In this document: piece by piece, positions 26,129 through 33,464 of the stretch
Position numbering within the stretch: the stretch's first letter is position 1
Layout: every line of letters starts with the position of its first letter
Assembly: GCF_900106675.1 (NCBI RefSeq)
Contig: NZ_FNOB01000008.1
Location: 62,001-126,000, forward strand
Length of the DNA stretch: 64,000 nt
Origin: Allgaiera indica
Lineage (GTDB): Bacteria > Pseudomonadota > Alphaproteobacteria > Rhodobacterales > Rhodobacteraceae
Direction: 5' to 3'
Notes under the pieces: generated by a model
What the model was told of the DNA's origin: nothing
Seen by the model: only the letters and a program-made list of their open reading frames with translations
Databases searched by the model: none
Translations under genes and position numbers: made by a program

Positions 26129-26755
26129 CTAATCGCGATTCCGCACGCCATAGCGCGACATGAACATCTCGACGGCCCCCCTGACGATGCCGTCGCGCCG
26201 CTTGGCGGAAAATGTCTCGTCCAGGTGGAACAGGCGGCGGACATGCACCTCGGCGCGGCACAATTCCGCGAACTGCGCCGCCGCCAGCGGGATATCGTCG
26301 ATCGCCAGCTGTCCCCGCGCCACCGCGCCCTCCAGATAGGCGATCAGCCGCTGCCGAACCAGGCCGGGACCCGATTTGTAGAATTCATGCCCGATTTCCG
26401 GAAATCGCTCGGCCTCGGCCACGCAGACGCGAAACACGCTACGCCCGAAATCCGAAGACGCCAGTTCCGCGATCCGGCGGCCCGCGATCGTCAACACCGT
26501 CTCGGGCGCGGAATCGGTGTCGTCGAATTCCACCGCCGTTTCGGCCTGACGTCTGCATTCGCCCTTTGCGACCTCCAGAAAGAGCAGCCGCTTGTCGGGG
26601 AAATAGCTATACAGCGTGGCCTTCGACACCCCGGCCTCGCGCGTGATGTCGTCGACGCTGGCGCCGTCGAAACCGTCGCGCAGAAACACCCGCCGCGCGC
26701 CTTCGATGACCTGGTCGAACTTGCGTCCCCGCTTGACCTTTGCTGTAGTCGTCAT
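26129..26755 (-). CDS. TetR/AcrR family regulator
   Basis: A 208-residue repressor with N-terminal helix-turn-helix VDDITREAGVSKATLYSYFP and a ligand-binding helical domain with FAELCRAEVHVRRLF. The C-terminal part resembles AcrR-type regulators. ATG 26755 has GGGGGGA just upstream. It is divergent from mbfA, 198 bases apart, and convergent with the NYN gene. The target may be its own promoter: ACCGCTTGGT lies 25 bases upstream of the start. No efflux pump is adjacent, so the regulon is unclear. Confidence 0.88.
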   Translation of the reverse strand: MTTTAKVKRGRKFDQVIEGARRVFLRDGFDGASVDDITREAGVSKATLYSYFPDKRLLFLEVAKGECRRQAETAVEFDDTDSAPETVLTIAGRRIAELASSDFGRSVFRVCVAEAERFPEIGHEFYKSGPGLVRQRLIAYLEGAVARGQLAIDDIPLAAAQFAELCRAEVHVRRLFHLDETFSAKRRDGIVRGAVEMFMSRYGVRNRD

Positions 26756-26779
26756 GATCCCCCCATGCCCGGACAATAG

Positions 26780-26805
26780 ACCGCTTGGTTCAGTTCCGGC
26801 AAGCG
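26780..26805. promoter_or_regulatory. Possible TetR operator
   Basis: ACC-GCTT-GGT (26780-26789) and a wider CGCTTG/CAAGCG inverted repeat (26782-26805) lie just upstream of the TetR gene. Autorepression would be typical, but the symmetry is short. Confidence 0.35.
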
Positions 26806-26923
26806 TTCTAAGCCGGATCGAAGGGCGCGGTGGCGTTCTGCACGGCGAAGTGTACCCAGACCGCCCGCACAAAGCCGCGAATCGGGCACCGGCGTGTCTT
26901 GCATCCGCACGCCATATCGTTAG

Positions 26924-26940
26924 TTTAGAATAATTCTAAT
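26924..26940. promoter_or_regulatory. Irr box (iron control element) of mbfA
   Basis: TTAGAAT-A-ATTCTAA at 26925-26939 is a perfect 15-base palindrome matching the ICE motif (TTTAGAA-N3-TTCTAAA type) bound by Irr in rhizobia and Rhodobacterales. It ends 14 bases before the mbfA start, overlapping the promoter or leader. By analogy with Bradyrhizobium and Agrobacterium, Irr would repress mbfA when iron or heme is low and release it when iron is plentiful. AAGGAG for mbfA follows immediately. Confidence 0.85.
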
Positions 26941-26953
26941 TAAGGAGAACTCG

Positions 26954-27934
26954 ATGATCCCCGGTGTCAGTGGCGGCCGCCGCCGTTTTTCGGACCTGTC
27001 GGAGCAGGAAATCCTCGCGCTGGCGATCTCGTCGGAAGAGGATGACGCGCAGATCTACCGCACCTATGCCTCTCGCTTGCGCAGTGATTTTCCCGCCTCT
27101 GCCGCGATCTTCGACGGGATGGCGAAGGAGGAAGACGAACACCGGCGCCGTCTGGTGGAACTGCACCAAAGCCGCTTTGGCGACACGATCCCGCTGATTC
27201 GACGCGAACACGTGGCGGGGTTCTACGCCCGGCGGCCTATCTGGCTGGTCGAGAACCTGGGGATCGAGACGATCCGCGACGAGGCCGAGGCGATGGAACG
27301 GCAGGCGGAACGCTTCTACCGCAAGGCGGCCGCGCAAACGCAGGATGCGGCCACACGCAAGCTGCTGGGCGACCTGGCCGCGGCTGAATCGCATCATGGC
27401 GACCTGGCCGACCAGCTGAAATCCGAACATCTGGACGAAGACACCAAGGGCGTCGAAGAGCGTGCCTCGCGGCGCCAGTTCATCCTGACCTGGGTGCAAC
27501 CAGGCGTGGCGGGGCTGATGGACGGGTCGGTTTCGACCCTGGCCCCGGTCTTCGCCGCCGCCTTCGCCACCCGCGACCCGCATCAGACCCTGCTGGTGGG
27601 CCTGGCGTCGGCGGTGGGCGCCGGCATCTCTATGGGCTTCGCCGAATCCGTGGGCGACGATGGCGAGATCTCGGGCCGCGGCTCGCCGCTCAAGCGCGGG
27701 TTCGCCTCGGGGATCATGACCGCCCTCGGCGGTCTGGGCCACGCGCTGCCCTATCTGATCCCGGATTTCTGGACCGCGACGATGGTCGCCATGGTGATTG
27801 TGGTGATCGAGCTTTGGGCGATCGCCTGGATCCAGAACAAGTTCATGGAGACCCCGTTCTTCCGCGCAGCCTTGCAAGTGGTGCTGGGCGGTGCTCTGGT
27901 GTTCGCGACCGGCGTGTTGATCGGCGGCGGCTGA
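26954..27934 (+). CDS. mbfA: Iron exporter MbfA (ferritin-like plus VIT1 domain)
   Basis: MbfA exports surplus ferrous iron and protects against iron and peroxide stress. The N-terminal ferritin-like domain (about residues 1-165) has repeated metal-binding Glu/His: EEDDAQIY, EEDEHRR, and AAAESHHGDL. The C-terminal part (170-326) is a VIT1-type membrane domain with about four segments and the conserved LMDGSVSTLAP and GLASAVGAGISMGFAE. Length 326 is standard. An Irr box stands directly before the gene. The flavoprotein gene follows after 19 bases and is likely on the same message. Confidence 0.95.
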   Translation: MIPGVSGGRRRFSDLSEQEILALAISSEEDDAQIYRTYASRLRSDFPASAAIFDGMAKEEDEHRRRLVELHQSRFGDTIPLIRREHVAGFYARRPIWLVENLGIETIRDEAEAMERQAERFYRKAAAQTQDAATRKLLGDLAAAESHHGDLADQLKSEHLDEDTKGVEERASRRQFILTWVQPGVAGLMDGSVSTLAPVFAAAFATRDPHQTLLVGLASAVGAGISMGFAESVGDDGEISGRGSPLKRGFASGIMTALGGLGHALPYLIPDFWTATMVAMVIVVIELWAIAWIQNKFMETPFFRAALQVVLGGALVFATGVLIGGG

Positions 27935-27953
27935 GCCAGCGCAGGAGGGGCGG

Positions 27954-28649
27954 ATGTATTCGAAGGACGATGTGGAATACCGCCCCCTGCCCCTGCCCGA
28001 TCGGGTGCAAGTGCCGCCCGAGGCTTCGCTGGCGCAGGTCCGCGCCTTTCGCGACTACATGAAGAAGCGCCATTCGGTGCGCCACTTCGCGCCGACGCCA
28101 GTGGCAGAGGAAGTGATCGCCGCCTGTATCGAGACCGCGGCTTCGGCGCCTTCGGGCGCCAATCACCAGCCCTGGCATTTCACCGCGATCGCGGATCCGG
28201 CCCTGAAATCGCGGATCCGTGCCGCCGCCGAGGCGGAAGAGCGCGCCTTCTATGACGGTGGCGCGGGCGACGAATGGTTGCGTGCGCTGGAACCGATCGG
28301 CACAGGGGCGGACAAGCCGCATCTGGAGATCGCGCCCTGGCTGATCGTCGTCTTCGCGCAGCGCTGGGGCGTCACCGCCGAGGGTGTGCGCTACAAGCAC
28401 TATTATGTTCCCGAAAGCGTGGGCATCGCCACAGGAATGCTGATCGCGGCAATTCATCATGCGGGGCTCGTCTGCCTGGAACACACACCCAATCCGATGA
28501 AGTTCCTGCCCGAGCTGTGCCACCGCCCGGCAGAGGAGAAGGCGGTGATGATCCTGCCGGTGGGCTATCCGGCCGATGCGGCGACGGTACCCGCGGCCGC
28601 CAAGCTGAAGAAGTCTTGCGCGCAGGTCATGAGCGTCCTCAAAGCCTAG
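27954..28649 (+). CDS. Iodotyrosine deiodinase-like nitroreductase-family flavoprotein
   Basis: A 231-residue FMN protein of the nitroreductase fold. The opening RHSVRHF and SAPSGANHQPWHFTAI bind FMN. Three residues that hold halotyrosine in iodotyrosine deiodinase can be aligned: Glu96 and Tyr100 (spaced E-x3-Y) and Lys121 before HLEIAP. The C-terminal run from HYYVPESVGIATGMLIAA through LLEHTP-like to LPVGYPADAATVP is also close to that enzyme, including the Thr near the flavin N5. A reductive dehalogenase for halotyrosines is the likely function. AGGAGGGG precedes ATG 27954. Confidence 0.85.
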   Translation: MYSKDDVEYRPLPLPDRVQVPPEASLAQVRAFRDYMKKRHSVRHFAPTPVAEEVIAACIETAASAPSGANHQPWHFTAIADPALKSRIRAAAEAEERAFYDGGAGDEWLRALEPIGTGADKPHLEIAPWLIVVFAQRWGVTAEGVRYKHYYVPESVGIATGMLIAAIHHAGLVCLEHTPNPMKFLPELCHRPAEEKAVMILPVGYPADAATVPAAAKLKKSCAQVMSVLKA

Positions 28650-28706
28650 AATTTCGAACACGGGGCCTTGCATCCCGCGCCAGGACATGAACTTTCTATC
28701 CTCCGG

Positions 28707-28735
28707 CGGGGATATCTTTTCCAGAAAGAAAGGCC
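28707..28735. repeat. Copy of a dispersed GGGGATAT element
   Basis: CGGGGATATCTTTTCCAGAA and the following AGAAAGGCC repeat one arm of the element at 16214-16275, with a few differences. It lies in the 98-base space before the AEC transporter gene and a TATCC/GGATA hairpin overlaps its left side. Confidence 0.5.
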
Positions 28736-28747
28736 GGACGGGCGGAA

Positions 28748-29689
28748 ATGATCGACATTCTCATCCGCACGCTTCCGTTCTTCGCAATCATCGGGCTGGG
28801 CTACTGGGCCGGGCGCACGCGCTTCTTCACCGAAGAAGCGACCGCCTATCTCACGAAATTCGTGTTCTACTTCCCGTTGTCGGCGATGCTGTTTCGGTTT
28901 TCGTCGAACTTGTCACTGGGCGACATCTATTCCACCCGCTTCGCGCTTGCCTATCTGGCCGGCTGCACCACCGTCTACCTGCTGGCCACTGCGGTCGCCG
29001 TCTTCCGGCGGCTGAGCCTGGGCGAGGCCGCGATAGAGGCGCAATGCGCGATCATCGGCAATACCGGTTTCCTGGGTGTGCCGATGTTGACAGCGATCAT
29101 GGGCAAGCAGGCGGCGGGGCCGATCCTTTTGTGCCTGTCGATCGACCTGATCGTGTTCTCTTCGCTGTTCACGCTGCTGATCAATGTCGCGCGGTCGGGC
29201 CGGGTGACGCTGCGGGTGTTCAAGGTGATCGGCAGGGGCCTGCTGGCGAACCCGATGATCGTGTCGATGGGTGCGGGGCTGATCTGGGCCTCGACCGGTG
29301 CGCCGGTGCCGGGGCCCCTGAACGATTTCGCCGGGCTTCTGGGCGCCGCCGCCACGCCCGGGGCGCTGTTTGCGATCGGCGCGTCGCTGGCGTCGAAATC
29401 GGCGGAACGAATGCAGGTGGCGGGGTGGCTTTCATTTTGCAAGCTGGTGCTGCACCCCTCGGCCGTCGCCATCTCGGCGCTCTTGATCTTCCACGTCGAT
29501 CTGGCGTCGGCCTCTGTCATGATCGCCGCAGCCTCGCTTCCGGTCGCAGGCAATGTCTATATGCTGGCGCAGCACTACGGGGTCGCGCCACAGCGGGTGT
29601 CGGCCTCTATCCTGATTTCCACGGTGGTGTCGATCCTGACCGTGCCGTTCGTCATCGCCTGGGTGGATATGTTACAAGGAACCTCATGA
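28748..29689 (+). CDS. AEC family transporter
   Basis: A 313-residue membrane protein with about ten hydrophobic segments, matching the auxin efflux carrier family. Conserved landmarks are FAIIGLGYWAGRTRFF near the start, GNTGFLGVPM in the middle and PVAGNVYMLAQHY near the end. Bacterial members move small carboxylates such as malate or malonate. Its stop overlaps the start of fghA (ATGA), so it is translationally coupled to formaldehyde detoxification. No substrate can be read from the sequence. Confidence 0.9.
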   Translation: MIDILIRTLPFFAIIGLGYWAGRTRFFTEEATAYLTKFVFYFPLSAMLFRFSSNLSLGDIYSTRFALAYLAGCTTVYLLATAVAVFRRLSLGEAAIEAQCAIIGNTGFLGVPMLTAIMGKQAAGPILLCLSIDLIVFSSLFTLLINVARSGRVTLRVFKVIGRGLLANPMIVSMGAGLIWASTGAPVPGPLNDFAGLLGAAATPGALFAIGASLASKSAERMQVAGWLSFCKLVLHPSAVAISALLIFHVDLASASVMIAAASLPVAGNVYMLAQHYGVAPQRVSASILISTVVSILTVPFVIAWVDMLQGTS

Positions 29690-30516
29690 AGACCATCTCC
29701 GAGAACCGCTGCTTCGGTGGCGTGCAAGGCGTGTACAGCCACCATTCCGATGCCTGCGCCTGCGACATGACCTTCGGTCTGTTCCTGCCGGCCGAGGCCC
29801 GGGACGGCCCGGTCCCGGTGCTGTGGTACCTGTCGGGCCTGACCTGCACGCACGAGAACGCCATGGTGAAGGCCGGCGCGCAGGGCTGGGCGGCGGAACA
29901 GGGCATCGCGCTGATCTTTCCCGACACCAGCCCCAGAGGCGACGACGTGGCCGATGACGAGGCCTATGACCTGGGTCAGGGCGCGGGGTTCTACGTCAAC
30001 GCCACCCAGGCGCCCTGGGCGCCGCATTTCCGTATGTGGGATTATGTCGCCGAGGAACTGCCCCAGCTGGCTTTCGACACCTTCCCGCTAGAGCGCGAGC
30101 GCCAGGCGATCACCGGCCATTCCATGGGCGGCCACGGCGCGCTGACGCTGGCGATGAACCTGCCCGACCGCTACCGCTCGGCCTCGGCTTTCGCGCCGAT
30201 CGCCCATCCTTCGGCCTCGGATTGGGGGCGCAAGCAACTGGCCGCCTATCTGGGCGCGGATCAGGCCAGCTGGGCGCCGCATGACGCGACCCTGCGGATG
30301 CGCGAGACAGGGTTCGACCGGCCGCTGCTGATCGACCAGGGTACAGACGACCCCTTCCTCGACTTGCTGCAACCCGAGGCCCTGGCCGAAGCGATGGTCA
30401 GCGCCCGCGCGCCCGGCACCTTGCGCATGCAGAAAGGTTACGACCACAGCTATTTCTTCGTCGCCACCTTCATGGAGGACCACGTCGCCTTCCATGCCGA
30501 GGCGCTTTACGCCTGA
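29686..30516 (+). CDS. fghA: S-formylglutathione hydrolase
   Basis: Hydrolyses S-formylglutathione to formate and glutathione, the second step of glutathione-dependent formaldehyde oxidation. The esterase nucleophile is Ser146 in GHSMGGHG; Asp of GTDDPFL and His of GYDHSYFF complete the triad. [12 protein letters not shown] near residue 48 is the family signature. Length is 276 residues. It overlaps both neighbours by 4 and 1 bases. The partner dehydrogenase adhC is not next to it and must lie elsewhere. Confidence 0.96.
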   Translation: MKTISENRCFGGVQGVYSHHSDACACDMTFGLFLPAEARDGPVPVLWYLSGLTCTHENAMVKAGAQGWAAEQGIALIFPDTSPRGDDVADDEAYDLGQGAGFYVNATQAPWAPHFRMWDYVAEELPQLAFDTFPLERERQAITGHSMGGHGALTLAMNLPDRYRSASAFAPIAHPSASDWGRKQLAAYLGADQASWAPHDATLRMRETGFDRPLLIDQGTDDPFLDLLQPEALAEAMVSARAPGTLRMQKGYDHSYFFVATFMEDHVAFHAEALYA

Positions 30517-30962
30517 TGGCGATTTATGTGGATGCCGATGCCTGCCCCGTGAAAGCCGAGGCCGAGCGCGTGGCGACCCGCCACCGCCAGACGCTGTACC
30601 TGGTGTCGAACGGAGGCCTGCGGCCTTCGGACAATCCGCTGGTCGAGATGGTCTATGTGACCGAGGGCCCCGACGAGGCCGACAAATGGATCGCCGCGCG
30701 CGCGAGCCGCGGCGATGTGGTGGTGACGAATGACATCCCGCTGGCCGCGCGCTGCGTCGAGGCCGGCGCGCACGTGGTAAAGCCCAACGGCGAGGCGCTG
30801 ACCCAGGCCAATATCGGCCCGGCACTGGCGACCCGCGATCTGATGACCGATCTGCGCGCGGCAGATCCGTTCCGGCAGGGCGGCGGCCGGCCATTTTCCC
30901 GCGCCGACAGGACGCGTTTTCTCGACGGGCTGGAACGCGCGATACGGGAGGCGGCGAAATGA
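30516..30962 (+). CDS. YaiI/YqxD (DUF188) family protein
   Basis: A 148-residue PIN-like protein opening [20 protein letters not shown], the signature of DUF188. Acidic residues in VDADACP and [12 protein letters not shown] would form a metal site like that of nucleases, but no activity has been firmly shown for the family. The ATG uses the last base of the fghA stop and its own stop overlaps the next gene by 4 bases, so it sits in a tightly packed operon. Confidence 0.9.
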   Translation: MAIYVDADACPVKAEAERVATRHRQTLYLVSNGGLRPSDNPLVEMVYVTEGPDEADKWIAARASRGDVVVTNDIPLAARCVEAGAHVVKPNGEALTQANIGPALATRDLMTDLRAADPFRQGGGRPFSRADRTRFLDGLERAIREAAK

Positions 30963-31597
30963 ACATCCGCGCCGTGGTCTTCGACATCGGAAACGTCCTG
31001 ATCGAATGGCAGCCGCACCGCCATTTCGACCGAAAGTTCGGAAAACCCGCCCGGATGGAAATGTTTACCGCCACAAATCCATTGGCGTTGCACGAAGCGT
31101 GGGATCGCGGCGCCAATTTTCGAACGATCGTTCATGACCATGCGAAACGCTATCCCGATTTCGCCGAGATGATCCTGTGCTGGCATGATGACTGGCTGGA
31201 AATCGTCGGCCCGGAGATCCCCGGCTCGATAAAGCTTCTGCGCGCGCTTCGGGCGAAGGGAATTCCTGTTCTTGCCCTGTCAAATTTCGGTGTAGAGAAT
31301 TTCGCGCTGACCGAGAATCGCTATCTATGCCTTACTGAATTCGACCGGCGCTACATCTCCGGCCACCTGGGGACGGCCAAGCCAGACGCGCGGATCTATG
31401 AGATGGTTGAAGCCGATTGCGGGGCCGATTGGGGGATCGCGCCAGGGCAGCTTCTGTTCACCGACGACCGGCCCGAGAACATTACCGCCGCCGCCACCCG
31501 CGGTTGGGCGACACATCTGTTTCAGGGGCCCGGGGGCCTGGCCGACCGGCTGGTTCGCGACGGGCTTCTGACTGAAAAGGAGGCAGGACAGGAATGA
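30959..31597 (+). CDS. HAD superfamily phosphatase, YihX-like
   Basis: A 212-residue HAD-type hydrolase. Motif I is [11 protein letters not shown], the DxG form also seen in E. coli YihX, a sugar phosphatase acting on alpha-D-glucose 1-phosphate. Motif II is LALSNFG, and motifs III/IV are KPDARIY and FTDDRPENI. The substrate is unknown. Base composition is slightly AT-richer here than in the neighbours (around 31060-31340). It overlaps the next gene by 4 bases. Confidence 0.88.
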   Translation: MNIRAVVFDIGNVLIEWQPHRHFDRKFGKPARMEMFTATNPLALHEAWDRGANFRTIVHDHAKRYPDFAEMILCWHDDWLEIVGPEIPGSIKLLRALRAKGIPVLALSNFGVENFALTENRYLCLTEFDRRYISGHLGTAKPDARIYEMVEADCGADWGIAPGQLLFTDDRPENITAAATRGWATHLFQGPGGLADRLVRDGLLTEKEAGQE

Positions 31598-32511
31598 AAA
31601 TCGATTACATCGGCCCAGAGGCCGACTCGAAGCTGAAATGGATACCGCTGACCGATGCGCTCAAGGCCGGGCACACGCGGCCCAAGGCCAAGCTTGGCGA
31701 CGTGCTGCTGGAACGCGGCGCCGACAAGATGCTGTCGCGCTCGGCCTGGATCGACGGGATGGGCCTTGCGGTGAAGACCGCGACCATCTTTCCCGGCAAC
31801 CGTGCCCACGGCAAACCCGCGCTCAGCGGCAGCGTCTCGCTGTTCTCTGACAAGGATGGCGATCTCGAAGCCTTCATCGACTTCAAGCTGCTGACCAAGT
31901 GGAAGACAGCTGGCGGCAGCCTGCTGGCGGCACGGCTTCTGGCGCGGCCCGACAGCCGGGTGATCCTGATCGTCGGCGCGGGCGCGGTGGGGCGTGCTAT
32001 GCTGCAAGCCTATCGCAGCGTCTTCCCCAGCGCCCAGTACCTGATCTGGAACCGCACCATGGCGGCGGCGGCCCGGCTGGCCGAAGAGGTCCCCGGCGCC
32101 TTGACCACGACCAACCTGGAACAGGCCGTGCGCGGCGCCGACATCATTGCCACCGCGACCATGTCGGACGCACCGGTGATCCTGGGCAAATGGTTGCGCC
32201 CGGGCACCCACCTGGACCTGATCGGTGCCTACACCCCCGACATGCGCGAGGTCGATGACGACACCCTGCGCCGCGCCCGGATCTTCGTCGATTCCCGCGA
32301 CACGACGCTGGGCCATATCGGAGAGTTGAAGATCCCGCTGGAGGCCGGCACGATCGAATACAGCGACGTGATCGCCGATTTCTACGATATCGAGAAGGGT
32401 CTTTTCGCCCGCACCGACCCCGACGAGATCACCCTGTGCAAGAACGGGGGCGGCGCGCATCTTGACCTGATGACCGCGCGCCACATCCTTGAAACCATGC
32501 GCAAGAAATGA
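31594..32511 (+). CDS. Ornithine cyclodeaminase/mu-crystallin family protein
   Basis: A 305-residue protein with a C-terminal Rossmann domain (VGAGAVGRAML near residue 130) and an N-terminal substrate domain containing VKTATIFPGN and the KWKTAGGSLLAA segment. Family members are ornithine cyclodeaminases, ketimine reductases or L-alanine dehydrogenases; sequence does not choose between them. It starts inside the end of the HAD gene and overlaps the hydrolase gene by 4 bases. The order DUF188-HAD-OCD-hydrolase looks like a conserved Rhodobacterales module. Confidence 0.88.
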   Translation: MKIDYIGPEADSKLKWIPLTDALKAGHTRPKAKLGDVLLERGADKMLSRSAWIDGMGLAVKTATIFPGNRAHGKPALSGSVSLFSDKDGDLEAFIDFKLLTKWKTAGGSLLAARLLARPDSRVILIVGAGAVGRAMLQAYRSVFPSAQYLIWNRTMAAAARLAEEVPGALTTTNLEQAVRGADIIATATMSDAPVILGKWLRPGTHLDLIGAYTPDMREVDDDTLRRARIFVDSRDTTLGHIGELKIPLEAGTIEYSDVIADFYDIEKGLFARTDPDEITLCKNGGGAHLDLMTARHILETMRKK

Positions 32512-33455
32512 CCTGGCTGGGCGGTCTTGGGCTGGCGCTGCCGGCCCTTGTTCTGCTGACCGCCGCCGCCCCGGTGCTGGCCGAGGCGCGGCGCCGCCCC
32601 GTCGACGCGCGTGCGCGGCGCCAGGCCACCGGCGATTTCGCCGAACTTAGCGACGGGCTGACCTATTACCAATGGCGCGGCCCGTCGCGCGGGCCGATCG
32701 TGATCTGCGTGCACGGGCTGACGACCCCCTCTTATGTGTGGACGCCGCTGGCCGAGGCTCTGGCACAGAAGGGCTTTCGGGTGCTCACCTACGATCTGTT
32801 CGGCCGCGGGCTGTCGGACAGGCCCGCGGGGCCGCAGGATTCGGACTTTTTCCTGCGTCAGTTGACAGAGCTGTTGGCGGATCAGCAGATCACCAGCCAT
32901 TTCACGCTGATGGGCTATTCGATGGGCGGCGCGATCGCGACCGCCTTCGCGGCACGCCATCCGGCGGCGGTGAACAGGCTGGTGCTTCTGGCGCCGGCGG
33001 GGCTGGGCCACCAGCTTAGCCGTTTCTTCGAATTCTGTCGCCGGGTGCCGGTGCTGGGCGACGGTGCGATGCTGCTGCTGGGCGGCATCGCCTACCGCTC
33101 CGGTCTTGACCGGCCGCAACAGATTGCGACAGAGAGCCCCGAGATCCCGGCCCGAATGCGTGGCGAAATGGGCTTGCGCGGCTCTTTGCGCGCGGTACTG
33201 TCCAGCCAGCGCCACATGCTTGCCGAAAGCCGCGACGACGACCACCGCCAGCTTTACCGCACCGGCCTGCCGATGCTGGCCGTCTGGGGCGAGGACGACG
33301 CGATCATCCCGCTGGCCACCCTGGGCCGGCTGACCCAGCTGAACCGCACGGCGCGCCAGGTCTGCCTGCCCGAAGCGGACCATTTCCTGCCCTTCACCCA
33401 TCCACGCCAGATCATGGCCGCGCTGTCGGATTTCCTGTCGGACGCCAGCCTGTAG
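32508..33455 (+). CDS. Alpha/beta hydrolase
   Basis: A 315-residue hydrolase with an N-terminal hydrophobic segment (LGLALPALVLLTAAAPVLA), probably a membrane anchor or uncleaved signal. The oxyanion motif is VCVHGLTT-like, nucleophile Ser138 in GYSMGGAIA, acid in GEDDAIIP and His in EADHFLPF. This pattern fits esterases or lipases; the substrate is unknown. It ends the plus-strand operon that starts with the AEC gene and converges on the peptidoglycan-binding protein gene. Confidence 0.88.
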   Translation: MTWLGGLGLALPALVLLTAAAPVLAEARRRPVDARARRQATGDFAELSDGLTYYQWRGPSRGPIVICVHGLTTPSYVWTPLAEALAQKGFRVLTYDLFGRGLSDRPAGPQDSDFFLRQLTELLADQQITSHFTLMGYSMGGAIATAFAARHPAAVNRLVLLAPAGLGHQLSRFFEFCRRVPVLGDGAMLLLGGIAYRSGLDRPQQIATESPEIPARMRGEMGLRGSLRAVLSSQRHMLAESRDDDHRQLYRTGLPMLAVWGEDDAIIPLATLGRLTQLNRTARQVCLPEADHFLPFTHPRQIMAALSDFLSDASL

Positions 33456-33464
33456 CCACAGGCC

